A stretch of 64,000 nt of DNA, from the NCBI RefSeq assembly GCF_028890485.2, contig NZ_JARCHV010000001.1, forward strand, positions 844,698 through 908,697, written 5' to 3'. Positions 24,324 to 32,732 of the stretch are shown one piece after another (position 1 is the first letter of the stretch; each line of letters starts with the position of its first letter). A program made the translations under genes and the position numbers. The notes under the pieces were generated by a model. The model was not told the DNA's origin, made no database searches, and saw only the letters and a list, made by a program, of their open reading frames with translations. Source of the DNA: Planococcus sp. SK3692 (GTDB lineage: Bacteria > Bacillota > Bacilli > Bacillales_A > Planococcaceae).

Positions 24324-25112
24324 TTGTTTATTGAAATCCAGCACATCAACAAAATCTATACCGATAAAGACAATAATGCCAATACGGTATTAGAAGATAT
24401 AAACCTGGAAATCCCGAAAGGCCAATTCGTCTCAATTCTCGGCCCTTCCGGCTGCGGCAAGTCGACTTTATTGTCGATGATTGCTGGCCTGACTTCCGCT
24501 TCGTCGGGCGGCATCATCGTAGATGGAAAAAACGTCCAGAAGCCAGGCAAAGACCGCGGCATGGTGTTCCAGGAAGCTGCCCTTTTTCCATGGATGACAG
24601 TTACAGAAAATGTGGTCTTTCCACTGCGTAAGGAAATGAACAAAAAACAAGCGATCGAACGCGCACGCCACTTCCTGCAGATGGTCCAGCTCAGCAATTA
24701 CGCTGGCCATTACCCGCATGAACTGTCAGGCGGCATGCAACAGCGCGTTTCAATTGCCCGTTCCCTTGCGATGGACCCGGCAGTTCTTCTGATGGATGAA
24801 CCGTTCGGGGCGCTCGATGAACAGACGCGCAGCCGGCTTCACGGGCAGCTCGAGAAGATTTGGATCGATACACAGAAAACGATTGTCTTCGTCACCCACA
24901 GCATACAGGAATCGATCAAACTATCGGACCGGATCGTGGTCATGGGCACTCGGCCCGGCACCGTCATCGCCGACATCGAAGTCGATATTCCTCGCCCTCG
25001 TGACGAACATAAACAACAAGTAGCCGCTCTTGAAGAACGCATCATGGGGCTGTTGAAAGGCGAAATCGATAAAGTCATAAATGAGGAGCTTGCCTATGAA
25101 GCCCGCAGTTAA
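24324..25112 (+). CDS. ABC transporter ATP-binding protein, SsuB/TauB type
   Basis: Energises import of a small anion or sulfur/nitrogen compound. The 262-residue ATPase has Walker A GPSGCGKST, the Q-loop FQEAALFPWM, signature LSGGMQQR, Walker B VLLMDEP and the H-loop VFVTHSIQE. TTG at 24324 is the only sensible start in frame, with GGTGA six bases before it. The permease gene overlaps its end by 17 bases. This subfamily serves sulfonates, taurine, nitrate or thiamine precursors; the true ligand cannot be read from the sequence. Confidence 0.92.
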   Translation: MFIEIQHINKIYTDKDNNANTVLEDINLEIPKGQFVSILGPSGCGKSTLLSMIAGLTSASSGGIIVDGKNVQKPGKDRGMVFQEAALFPWMTVTENVVFPLRKEMNKKQAIERARHFLQMVQLSNYAGHYPHELSGGMQQRVSIARSLAMDPAVLLMDEPFGALDEQTRSRLHGQLEKIWIDTQKTIVFVTHSIQESIKLSDRIVVMGTRPGTVIADIEVDIPRPRDEHKQQVAALEERIMGLLKGEIDKVINEELAYEARS

Positions 25113-25851
25113 GCGCCTCATCTTTTTCACAGCACTCATTTTATTCTGGGGGCTCGGCTCCCATTTCGAATTGTGGCATGAAACGATCCTGCCTTCCCCA
25201 TTCAGTGTATGGGATGCGCTGGTCGCCGGGTTCGCTGACCTGACTTTAGTCTATGATTTGGTCGCAAGTTTCCGCCGGCTGTTCATTGGCCTCGCCGTTT
25301 CCTTATTGATCGGCACCGCACTCGGCATTTTGCTGGCACGCTCGCAAACAGCCGATGAGACCATTGGCTCGATGGTGCTCGCCTTGCAAAGCGTGCCGAG
25401 CATCATCTGGCTGCCGCTTGCGATGATGTGGTTCGGCCTCGGTGAAGGCGCCATCATTTTCGTTGTCATCTTAGGCGGAACATTCGTCATGACACTCAAT
25501 GTACGGACAGGCATTAAAAACGTCAATCCGCTCTACATAAAAGCTGCACGGACCATGGGATCTAACGGCATCGACTTGTTCTGGAAAGTCATCATTCCGG
25601 CTTCCATCCCCTACCTCGTAACCGGTGCACGCCTCGCTTGGGCATTCGCTTGGCGCGCATTGATGGCCGGTGAACTGCTCAGTGCCGGTCCGGGGCTCGG
25701 CTATACATTGCGCTATGCTTCCGACTTCGGCAATATGGCGCTCGTCATTGGCGTCATGGTCATCATCGGTGTCGTCGGTGCAGTCGTCGACCAATTGATT
25801 TTCCAACGCATTGAGAAGAACGTCCTGAAACGCTGGGGACTCGAATCCTAA
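25096..25851 (+). CDS. ABC transporter permease, SsuC/TauC type
   Basis: A 251-residue membrane subunit with about six segments. The family motif around the EAA loop reads IKAARTMGSNGIDLFWKVIIP. The ATG at 25096 is preferred over 25081 because GAGGAG lies 7 bases before it; this start overlaps the ATPase gene by 17 bases. It works with the ATPase upstream and the lipoprotein 31 bases downstream. Confidence 0.92.
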   Translation: MKPAVKRLIFFTALILFWGLGSHFELWHETILPSPFSVWDALVAGFADLTLVYDLVASFRRLFIGLAVSLLIGTALGILLARSQTADETIGSMVLALQSVPSIIWLPLAMMWFGLGEGAIIFVVILGGTFVMTLNVRTGIKNVNPLYIKAARTMGSNGIDLFWKVIIPASIPYLVTGARLAWAFAWRALMAGELLSAGPGLGYTLRYASDFGNMALVIGVMVIIGVVGAVVDQLIFQRIEKNVLKRWGLES

Positions 25852-25882
25852 AATCCGAAATCATCAGAGGAGGAATTATTTT

Positions 25883-26875
25883 ATGAAAAAATACGGACTT
25901 GTTTTAACTTCCCTTGCGGCTGCGGGCATTTTGTCGGCTTGCGGAGCATCTGGCGCCGCGACAGGCGATGCCGAAGATACCATCGTACTCGGCTATTTCC
26001 CGAATCTTGACCATGCCACGGCAATGGTCGCAAAAGAGCAGCAGTTCTATGAAAGCAATTTGCCGGAAGGTACGAATGTTGAATACGTCACATTCGCGGA
26101 CGGCTCCGACTTCATGACTGCACTGAAAACCGGTGATATCGACGGCGGGCTGGTTGGGCCAGGACCTGCAATGAACAACTACACAAACGGTGCGGATGTG
26201 CGCATGATCGCCGGTGGGGCGAGTGGCGGAACCGTCGTCATGGCACGTGATGGCAGCGGCATCGAATCGTTCGAAGACTTGGATGGCAAGACATTCATCA
26301 CGCCTCGCGTTGGCTGCACGCACGATGTGCAGTTTGAAACGTATATGAAAGAAAATGAAGTCACTTCCAACCGCATTGGCGGCGAGATGATTCATCAGAC
26401 CGGCAATCCTGCCCAATATGAAGCCATGTTCGCTACAGGCAAGATTGATGCTGCGGTTGCGCCTGAACCTTGGGCATCTGTCCTTGCCCAAAATACTGGC
26501 GCCAAAGTAATCATCGAACCGGATGAAATTTCCTTCGGCACCACGCTTCCGGCATCTGTACTTGTCACTTCCAGCGAATTGATCGAATCTGATCCTGAAA
26601 CGGTTCAAGGAATAGTCGATGCGCACGAAGAAGCTACTGCTTATATTGAAGAAAATCCGGAAGAATCCAAAGAAATCGTCATTTCCACAATCGATGATAT
26701 TACCGGCCAGGAACTTGAAAAATCCGTCATCGATGGCGCTTGGGACAATATGTTCTTCAGCACGGATATTGACGGGGAAGAAATCCAAGCCTTCGGCGAT
26801 TCATCATTCGACTTGAAATTCCTGAAAGAACAACCTGATTTTAGCGAATTGACCGATACGCAATTTTTGAACTAA
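25883..26875 (+). CDS. ABC transporter solute-binding lipoprotein, SsuA/NMT1 type
   Basis: A 330-residue binding protein with a lipoprotein signal ending GILSAC (Cys20), then VLGYFPNLDHATAMVAKEQ and a typical NMT1/SsuA fold (GDIDGGLVGPGPAMNNY, AAVAPEPWASVLA). It would bind the ligand outside the cell for the two preceding subunits. AGAGGAGG precedes the ATG. Candidates include aliphatic sulfonate, taurine, nitrate or a hydroxymethylpyrimidine-like compound; the nearby cysK slightly favours a sulfur source, but this is a guess. Confidence 0.92.
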   Translation: MKKYGLVLTSLAAAGILSACGASGAATGDAEDTIVLGYFPNLDHATAMVAKEQQFYESNLPEGTNVEYVTFADGSDFMTALKTGDIDGGLVGPGPAMNNYTNGADVRMIAGGASGGTVVMARDGSGIESFEDLDGKTFITPRVGCTHDVQFETYMKENEVTSNRIGGEMIHQTGNPAQYEAMFATGKIDAAVAPEPWASVLAQNTGAKVIIEPDEISFGTTLPASVLVTSSELIESDPETVQGIVDAHEEATAYIEENPEESKEIVISTIDDITGQELEKSVIDGAWDNMFFSTDIDGEEIQAFGDSSFDLKFLKEQPDFSELTDTQFLN

Positions 26876-26887
26876 CTGGAAAATAAA

Positions 26888-26921
26888 CGAAACCCCTCAC
26901 CAATCCAGGTGAGGGGTTTCG
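26888..26921 (+). terminator. Terminator of the SsuBCA-type operon
   Basis: CGAAACCCCTCACC pairs with GGTGAGGGGTTTCG, loop AATCCA. The T-run is short. Confidence 0.75.
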
Positions 26922-26997
26922 TGATGTCCGCTGTGTTTTAACAGCGAGACATTGTAAAATAAGTGGAAAGCTAAGCCTAGACCTCAGCTATAGCATG

Positions 26998-27852
26998 TTA
27001 TTTCATATCATGGGAAAACTTAATTTCTTCGCTGCCCCGATAATCGACTTCAAGATCAAAGTCCTCTACTTCAGCTGCATCGATTGCCAATGCTTGCAGT
27101 ACTTCTGCTTTCATGTCATCGATAGAGCGATCCATCGTGATGTTGACTTGGCTGATCAATTGTTCCATTTCCTCAAGTGCCCCTGCCCCTTCACTTTCTG
27201 AACCATCACGTCGCTCGATTTCCGCTTCCCGCTCATCGCTCTCGAAGTCGTAACTCGCTTCACCGCCTCCGACAAATGTCAGATCGAGCGAGAATTCGTC
27301 GAGTTCTTCAGAGGTGCCGCCGTTTCTCACATCGTGATCGATTTCCATTTCTTCGCCCGAATCGAATTTCACATCCAGCTCAAAGTCCCGAACATCCGCT
27401 TGCTCAGCGTTGACTGCTTCCAATACTTCACGCTTAATTTCGTCAAGAGGACGTGCTGTTGAAAACTGGATGGCTTGGAAAAGCTGCGCAAATTCATCCT
27501 GTGCTTGCTGGCCGGATAATCGGTCTCCGGAATCACGCTCAATCGACGCTTGGTTGCGGTCATAATCGAATTCCCATTCACGGTCATCCGTGAACTCCAA
27601 ATCTAAGTCGAATTCGCGAATCTCGCCGCTTGCTGCCGGAGATGCTGCTTGATCATCTTTGGCTGCTTTTTCCGCACTATCTGCTTGCTCCGCCGACTCC
27701 CCCTGAGTTGCGTTGCTATCTCCATTCGTTGCATCCCCTTGCTGCTGCATTGCATTTTCAGTATCAGCTGGAGTTGTTTCGCTCGTCTCTTGTCCTGTTC
27801 CGCATCCTGCCAATAAAATCACTGCGGCCATTCCTACTGTCATTTTCTTCAT
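26998..27852 (-). CDS. Lipoprotein with two YusW-like domains
   Basis: A 284-residue acidic lipoprotein. The signal ends ILLAGC (Cys17), followed by a disordered Glu/Ala/Ser/Asp-rich linker to about residue 75. Two repeats follow, each opening with a FDLDLEF/FELDVKF-type strand and ending in a helix with IKREVLEAVNAEQADV or MKAEVLQALAIDAAEV, the pattern of the YusW-like domain. Function of the family is unknown; exported acidic proteins of this type are common in Bacillales. AAAGGGTG precedes the ATG. It is a single gene, convergent with the ABC operon. Confidence 0.8.
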   Translation of the reverse strand: MKKMTVGMAAVILLAGCGTGQETSETTPADTENAMQQQGDATNGDSNATQGESAEQADSAEKAAKDDQAASPAASGEIREFDLDLEFTDDREWEFDYDRNQASIERDSGDRLSGQQAQDEFAQLFQAIQFSTARPLDEIKREVLEAVNAEQADVRDFELDVKFDSGEEMEIDHDVRNGGTSEELDEFSLDLTFVGGGEASYDFESDEREAEIERRDGSESEGAGALEEMEQLISQVNITMDRSIDDMKAEVLQALAIDAAEVEDFDLEVDYRGSEEIKFSHDMK

Positions 27853-27943
27853 CTTCCAACACCCTTTCTCGCTTTATGATAGTTCTAGCATATCCGCGCA
27901 GGCTGAGTGACGGCTGAGGAGAACATTAAAATTCCATGAGAAT

Positions 27944-27975
27944 GAAAAAAAGCGGAGGCATTTAAGCCTCCGCTC
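27944..27975 (-). terminator. Terminator of the MFS transporter gene
   Basis: Minus strand AGCGGAGGC pairs with GCCTCCGCT around TTAAAT, followed by seven T. Confidence 0.9.
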
Positions 27976-27976
27976 T

Positions 27977-29272
27977 TTATGAAATACTGGTTTCTTGATT
28001 GCGCCAAAACCAAATGACGACAGGCACCAACAATAATGACAAAATCCCGCCAGCAAGCGACAGCACCGCAAAGCTGGTGCCGGCTACGACCATTCCCGAC
28101 ATGCCTCCGCCAGTCGCACCGGCTAGAGCGATCAGGACATCGACCGTTCCTTGCGTTCTTGCCCGCGCACTCGGTTTCGTCGAATCAACGATCAATGCCG
28201 TGCCGCTGATCAAGCCGAAGTTCCAGCCGAGCCCGAGCAAGGCCAGCGCCAGGATCAGCACAAACAGCGAATCCCCTGGAGCGAAGGCCGCAACCAGTCC
28301 GGCTGCCAGCAAAGTTACCCCTGCTGCGACGACCATCGCAACGCGTCCGGCTTTATCGACCAGTACCCCGGTCACGAGCGAAGGCAAATACATTGCCGCG
28401 ACATGGATGCCGATGACCATGCCGATTGCATTGAGCGAATGTCCGTGATGACCCATATGCACCGGCGTCATCGTCATGATCGCAACCATGACGATTTGCG
28501 TGATGACCATCACCGTTGCCCCGAGGAAAACGCCGCGGCTGTTGACCGCGGGGCCTGCCATTTGTTCTTCCCCAGTTGCTGCTTGATCGCGTTTTTGTTG
28601 ATCGCTGATAAAACGCGACACCATGAGCGGGTCTGGGTGCAGCAGCGCAAATAACACAACGCCTGCCAATATGTATGCGACTCCCGCTAAAATGAACGGC
28701 CCGGCAAGTGCTGGTACCCCAATCGATTCAGCGAAACTTCCCATAACGCCGACCAGGTTCGGCCCGGCAAATGCGCCGACCGTCGTCGCCACCATTGCGA
28801 TGCTGATGGCCGTCCCACGCTGTTTCACACTGGCCAGGTCTGTCCCTGCGTAGCGCGCTTGAAGATTTGTCGCCGTTCCCGCACCGTAAATGAGAAGTGA
28901 CAAGAATAACAGGAAGACATTACCCCATATCGCGGCAAATACGACGCCGATTGAACCGATCCCACCTGTCAGAAAACCGGCAGCCAAGCCAGTCCTGCGG
29001 CCGAAACGCTGGGACAAACGCCCGACAACGAGTGCAGCTCCTGCCGAGCCGAGTGTAAAGAGAAAGACCGGGAGCCCCGCGTAACTTTCTGTCCCGAGCA
29101 TATCCCGTGCGAGCAAAGCGCCGACCGTAATCCCAGCAGCCAAGCCGGCTCCCCCGAAAATTTGCGACAGCACGACAATCCATAAGGTGCGCTTGTACAA
29201 GCCTTGTAATTTTTCCGGCGATTCGATATAACTTTCAAACGTGTGACGGTCTGCTTGCGTCCTTCTAGCCAT
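27977..29272 (-). CDS. MFS transporter, drug-efflux-like
   Basis: A 431-residue major facilitator with about twelve membrane segments. The loop between segments 2 and 3 reads GRLSQRFGRRTGLAAG, the family's A-motif; TDLASVKQRGTAISIAMVATTVGAFAGP covers segments 4-5; a second A-motif-like GVLVDKAGRVAMVV opens the second half. The ATG at 29272 is chosen since GGAGG lies 7 bases upstream. The first about 30 residues are hydrophilic (RRTQADRHTFESYIESPEKL). Drug or metabolite export is a general guess; no linked regulator is present. Confidence 0.85.
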   Translation of the reverse strand: MARRTQADRHTFESYIESPEKLQGLYKRTLWIVVLSQIFGGAGLAAGITVGALLARDMLGTESYAGLPVFLFTLGSAGAALVVGRLSQRFGRRTGLAAGFLTGGIGSIGVVFAAIWGNVFLLFLSLLIYGAGTATNLQARYAGTDLASVKQRGTAISIAMVATTVGAFAGPNLVGVMGSFAESIGVPALAGPFILAGVAYILAGVVLFALLHPDPLMVSRFISDQQKRDQAATGEEQMAGPAVNSRGVFLGATVMVITQIVMVAIMTMTPVHMGHHGHSLNAIGMVIGIHVAAMYLPSLVTGVLVDKAGRVAMVVAAGVTLLAAGLVAAFAPGDSLFVLILALALLGLGWNFGLISGTALIVDSTKPSARARTQGTVDVLIALAGATGGGMSGMVVAGTSFAVLSLAGGILSLLLVPVVIWFWRNQETSIS

Positions 29273-29353
29273 CGTTCGGCCTCCATTCAAAGTTAAATAA
29301 CAGCTCCATTATAGCGCGTTTCCTTCTGCGTTAGAGGATGGAATTTCAGCCAT

Positions 29354-29380
29354 GAAAAAAAGAGCCACTATTGGCTCTCT
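29354..29380 (-). terminator. Terminator of the 119-residue hypothetical gene
   Basis: Minus strand AGAGCCA and TGGCTCT pair around ATAG, followed by seven T. Confidence 0.85.
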
Positions 29381-29384
29381 TGTC

Positions 29385-29744
29385 TTAAACAGCCTGTTCA
29401 CTGCTTTCTTCCACTTCGCGCCGCCATTTTCTCAGCGCACGCCGTTTTCTTGAATCGCGGATCGTATAATCTTTCGCACGTCCAAGCAATTGGATGCGCT
29501 CTTGTTCATGTTCGGAATCGATTTGCCCGAGATGGATCGCCAGAAAGAATTCCAAAAAGCGGATCGCTTCAATTTGTTCTCCAGTTGAAGTTGGATGTAA
29601 CCTGTCCAGATTCAATTTCATTCGCTGCATATCCGCAGTCCCACGCTCATGGACTTTGGAAAAGCGTTGATAAAAAGCCATCATGTCTGAATACAAACTA
29701 CTGGTTTCTTTCCGAAGCCCGCTTCTGGTCATTGGCGTTGTCAC
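29385..29744 (-). CDS. Hypothetical protein, 119 residues
   Basis: I do not recognise this family. It is hydrophilic and mostly helical by composition, with no signal or membrane segment and a basic stretch near the end (DSRKRRALRKWRREVE) after an acidic helix (LGQIDSEHEQERIQLLG). GTG at 29744 is preceded by AGGAGGG at 8 bases, a strong ribosome site, and a good terminator follows the stop, so it is probably a real single gene. A role in binding nucleic acid or a partner protein is possible but unsupported. Confidence 0.6.
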   Translation of the reverse strand: MTTPMTRSGLRKETSSLYSDMMAFYQRFSKVHERGTADMQRMKLNLDRLHPTSTGEQIEAIRFLEFFLAIHLGQIDSEHEQERIQLLGRAKDYTIRDSRKRRALRKWRREVEESSEQAV

Positions 29745-29864
29745 GGGAAATCCCTCCTTATTTTCATTTCGCCCGAATGTACATATACACTTGGGGCAGT
29801 TAATGATTTCTACCCCATTTCGTATTTTGTTACACCTGTTCTGAAATGAAAATTATGCAGATGC

Positions 29865-31010
29865 TTAATTTGGTTGTGGATGACTGTCCAAATAAGCCTT
29901 GAAGATTTCTGTTGCTCGTCTGCGCACATGCACATAGGCGGCATCCATTGATTGTTTTTCAGTCACAGCTCCACCTGTTACTGAATGCACTTCTTCGAAA
30001 AAGCGCATCAAGTCCTCCCGGCTCTCCGGATCGACCGCGCCGGATAATAAGATGACCGGCTTGCCGTGGACAGCAGCCATTTGTGCAATACCAAAAGCTG
30101 TTTTTCCAGATAAGGTTTGGCGATCCGATTTTCCTTCACCTGTGAAAATCAAATCACTCGACACCACGCTTTGTGAAAATCCCGAAGCTTCCAGAACGAC
30201 ATCGATGCCCCGCTGCATGACAGCAGGGAAAAATGCCAAAAATGCCCCGCCTGCACCTCCCGCTGCCCCGGCCCCCGGATAGTCATGCAAAGATATTCCC
30301 GTCTGTGTCTCCACGATATCGGCGTAATGGCTTAACTTCCGGTCCAGCGCCTCCGCCATTAAATCGGTCGCGCCTTTTTGCGGACCGAATACATGCGAAG
30401 CGCCGTTCGGTCCGACCAGCGGATTGTCGACGTCACTCGCTATGACAAAGCGGCAAGCCTGGATGCGCGGATCAAAAGAGCCTGCATCTATTGCGTGCAG
30501 TTCATTCAGCGCCCCGGCTCCTGGCGACAGCTCCTCACCTGAAGCGTTGAGAAAATGCATACCGAGTGCACGCAGTATTCCTGTGCCTCCGTCATTCGTC
30601 GCGCTGCCTCCAAGCCCAATGATGAACTCCCGAAACCCAGCGTCGAGCGCATGGCGGATCAATTCACCGGTGCCCTCCGTCGATGCACGCTCAGGATTTA
30701 GCTCTGTTTGTGAAATCAAAGTTAATCCCGATGCCTCTGCAATTTCAATGACGCAAGTCTTTGCGTTTCCAAGCACTCCATAACTGGCAGTGACCGGTTT
30801 CCCGAGAGGCCCTGATACCCGTTGCGTAATCATGCGGCCGTTTGTTGCTGCGACCAGATTCACCATTGTCCCTTCACCGCCGTCTGCAGACGGCAACTCG
30901 ATGACCTCGCTGCCTGGAGCTGCGGCCAGTATCCCTTCGGCCATTGCGCGTGCAGCTTGCTCTGCAGAAATACTGCCTTTAAAAGAATCCGGTGCCACAA
31001 TAATTTTCAT
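29865..31010 (-). CDS. glxK: Glycerate kinase, GlxK/GarK type
   Basis: Phosphorylates D-glycerate to 2-phosphoglycerate, feeding glycolysis. The 381-residue protein opens with the family motif MKIIVAPDSFKGSISAEQA, then LPSADGGEGT, IGLGGSATNDGGTGIL, PGAGAAGGAGGA and IFTGEGKSDRQTLSGKTAFG, which covers the usual type I glycerate kinase from end to end. It lies downstream of a DUF3100 membrane pair on the same strand, about 255 bases away. No glyoxylate or tartronate genes are nearby, so the glycerate source is unclear. Confidence 0.93.
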   Translation of the reverse strand: MKIIVAPDSFKGSISAEQAARAMAEGILAAAPGSEVIELPSADGGEGTMVNLVAATNGRMITQRVSGPLGKPVTASYGVLGNAKTCVIEIAEASGLTLISQTELNPERASTEGTGELIRHALDAGFREFIIGLGGSATNDGGTGILRALGMHFLNASGEELSPGAGALNELHAIDAGSFDPRIQACRFVIASDVDNPLVGPNGASHVFGPQKGATDLMAEALDRKLSHYADIVETQTGISLHDYPGAGAAGGAGGAFLAFFPAVMQRGIDVVLEASGFSQSVVSSDLIFTGEGKSDRQTLSGKTAFGIAQMAAVHGKPVILLSGAVDPESREDLMRFFEEVHSVTGGAVTEKQSMDAAYVHVRRRATEIFKAYLDSHPQPN

Positions 31011-31175
31011 CCCACTCCCCCTAACTATAAATAAGATCGATTTTAAAAAAATCTATCTATATAGAATGTACAAGTTTCAAAAAGTTGCAGCAAGATGTTT
31101 GAGCGCGATCGGCATGTGGTAAGTAGTTAACAGAAGCGTTTAGTGTGCTTCCCCTTCACCCCCAAATTTTTTGAA

Positions 31176-31212
31176 GGCCTGATGCTGTCAACTGCATCAG
31201 GCCATTTCTTTT
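31176..31212 (+). terminator. Plus-oriented hairpin without an obvious gene
   Basis: GGCCTGATGC pairs with GCATCAGGCC around an 8-base loop, then ATTTCTTTT on the plus strand. On the minus strand no T-run follows. There is no recognised plus-strand gene upstream. Confidence 0.6.
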
Positions 31213-31225
31213 GCGCTCAATGAAT

Positions 31226-31265
31226 AAATCCCCGCAGCGAGATTGGCTGCGGGGATTTTTTTCTT
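31226..31265. terminator. Terminator-like hairpin after the DUF3100 pair
   Basis: AAATCCCCGCAGC pairs with GCTGCGGGGATTT. It lies just past the 3' end of the minus-strand membrane pair, but the strong T-run is on the plus side. Confidence 0.7.
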
Positions 31266-31717
31266 TAGATAATGCCTTGCCAACGCAAGATTACTTCAGC
31301 GATAAGAGCGGAACCGATGAAGGTCCCAAGAAAGACTGCGATCGCGACCAAAAAACTCCGGAAGCCCAGCTTGCGGAAATCCGCCCAGTTCGATCCGACC
31401 GAGATGCCTGCGTAGGCGAGAATCGGCGTAGCAAGCGCCAAAATGCCGATCTGGCTTGTCCAGGCAACGACATAATCCGAACCTGGAAACCACGGCAAGG
31501 AAATGATGATGGCGAGTATGCCGATATAGCCGACTGCCGGCATGCTGAAAGGCAATGCTTTCTCCAGCATCAAACCGACAAGGCTCACTGCGATCAAGAT
31601 AAGCATTCCCGGAATCGCTTCCCATGGCAAGACGTCCATGCCGAACCAGTTGCCGATCAAGGCAGCGATACCGAAAATGGCCAAGACCCACGTCCATTCA
31701 ATTACGCTTTTAAGCAT
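31265..31717 (-). CDS. Small multispanning membrane protein, partner of DUF3100 protein
   Basis: A 150-residue protein with about five membrane segments (for example ILAIIISLPWF and ILALATPILAYAGISVG). It overlaps the upstream DUF3100 gene by eight bases, so the two are almost surely co-translated, and together they have the size of one complete transporter. The glycine-rich GISVGSNWADFRKLG near the end recalls half-transporter pairs. Substrate is unknown; the downstream glycerate kinase hints at a small organic acid but this is speculation. Confidence 0.7.
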   Translation of the reverse strand: MLKSVIEWTWVLAIFGIAALIGNWFGMDVLPWEAIPGMLILIAVSLVGLMLEKALPFSMPAVGYIGILAIIISLPWFPGSDYVVAWTSQIGILALATPILAYAGISVGSNWADFRKLGFRSFLVAIAVFLGTFIGSALIAEVILRWQGII

Positions 31718-32531
31718 TCGGCCCGCCTCCTTTCGCAGCTTTCCGTTCCGATCTTCTCATCATGATGCTGTACAATTTCTCCGTCAGCGGCAAACCGATG
31801 AAGATACTGAAATACAAGCCGGTGGATAGCGACAGCAAGTTGCTCGCTCCCGCAAAGGCAACGATTTGCTCTTCCAATTCGGGATATGCCCCGATCAGCG
31901 AACCACTTGCCGCAGCCATCATCGATCCGCTCCCGACACCGGATGCCATGGCGAACGATAGCGGATGAAGCGGCGTCGCCGTAGCAAGCAATCCGGATAT
32001 CAAGCCGAGAAAAACGGCTCCGAACACCGTTCCGAAAATATAGACCGCCATGACGCCGCGGCCCTCCGGTGAAGAAAATCCGAACTTGTTGACAATGAGC
32101 CCAACATTCGGCTCACGTGCAATCGAATGGGTCATGCCAATGCTTTCACGACGGAATCCAAGCAGTACTGCAAGCGGCAGCGCCAGGAAAATCGTTCCCA
32201 AATTGCCAAGTTCCTGCAATAGGAGCGCTGGCCCCGCTGCAATGATCGCTTCAATCTGCGGCCCAATCGTAACGCCGATTTTGGCAATGAGCAACGTCAC
32301 CCCTAAAATAATGAGCGGTTCTGCATTTTTAGCGTTTTTCTCAGAAATGAGCGGCGTGAAATACAATCCAAGACCCAAAAAGAATGCATAAAGCATCGGT
32401 AATAATAGAATAACTCCTGGCCCTACAGCAATGCTGAACTGGCCGATTGCTTCGGTAATGGCTACCAAAATGAATGCAATGGCATGCAAACGCCAATCCT
32501 TAATAACAGTTTTCAATTCTACTTTCTCCAT
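31710..32531 (-). CDS. DUF3100 membrane protein
   Basis: A 273-residue protein with about eight membrane segments. I place it in DUF3100 from the stretch GFRRESIGMTHSIAREPNVGLIVNKFG (first half) and the glycine/serine-rich ASGVGSGSMMAAASGSLIGAYPE, which looks like a transport re-entrant segment. A short basic tail (RRSERKAAKGGG) ends it. It overlaps the next membrane gene by eight bases. Members of this family are uncharacterised and are assumed to be transporters. Confidence 0.75.
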   Translation of the reverse strand: MEKVELKTVIKDWRLHAIAFILVAITEAIGQFSIAVGPGVILLLPMLYAFFLGLGLYFTPLISEKNAKNAEPLIILGVTLLIAKIGVTIGPQIEAIIAAGPALLLQELGNLGTIFLALPLAVLLGFRRESIGMTHSIAREPNVGLIVNKFGFSSPEGRGVMAVYIFGTVFGAVFLGLISGLLATATPLHPLSFAMASGVGSGSMMAAASGSLIGAYPELEEQIVAFAGASNLLSLSTGLYFSIFIGLPLTEKLYSIMMRRSERKAAKGGGPNA

Positions 32532-32704
32532 CTTTTCTCCTCGCTTTCTTCGGAACTGACAGCGATTATTCGAATAAACCGCAATCCATAAACCTAGTTT
32601 ACGCTATGTAACGGACGATTCAATAGATTTTTTAAATTTTGTTCGCTTTTCATTCCGAAGAAAGCACGTCATTTACAGAAGTGACAGATTTTTCAACCTA
32701 TATG

Positions 32705-32732
32705 AAAAAGCAGAAGCTTTAGCTTCTGCTTT
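32705..32732 (-). terminator. Terminator of the NhaK-like antiporter gene
   Basis: Minus strand AGCAGAAGCT and AGCTTCTGCT pair, followed by TTTTT. Confidence 0.85.

Noticed and set aside
25904-26788. 294-codon minus-strand frame
   Set aside because: Antisense of the solute-binding lipoprotein gene; no ribosome site or recognisable domain.
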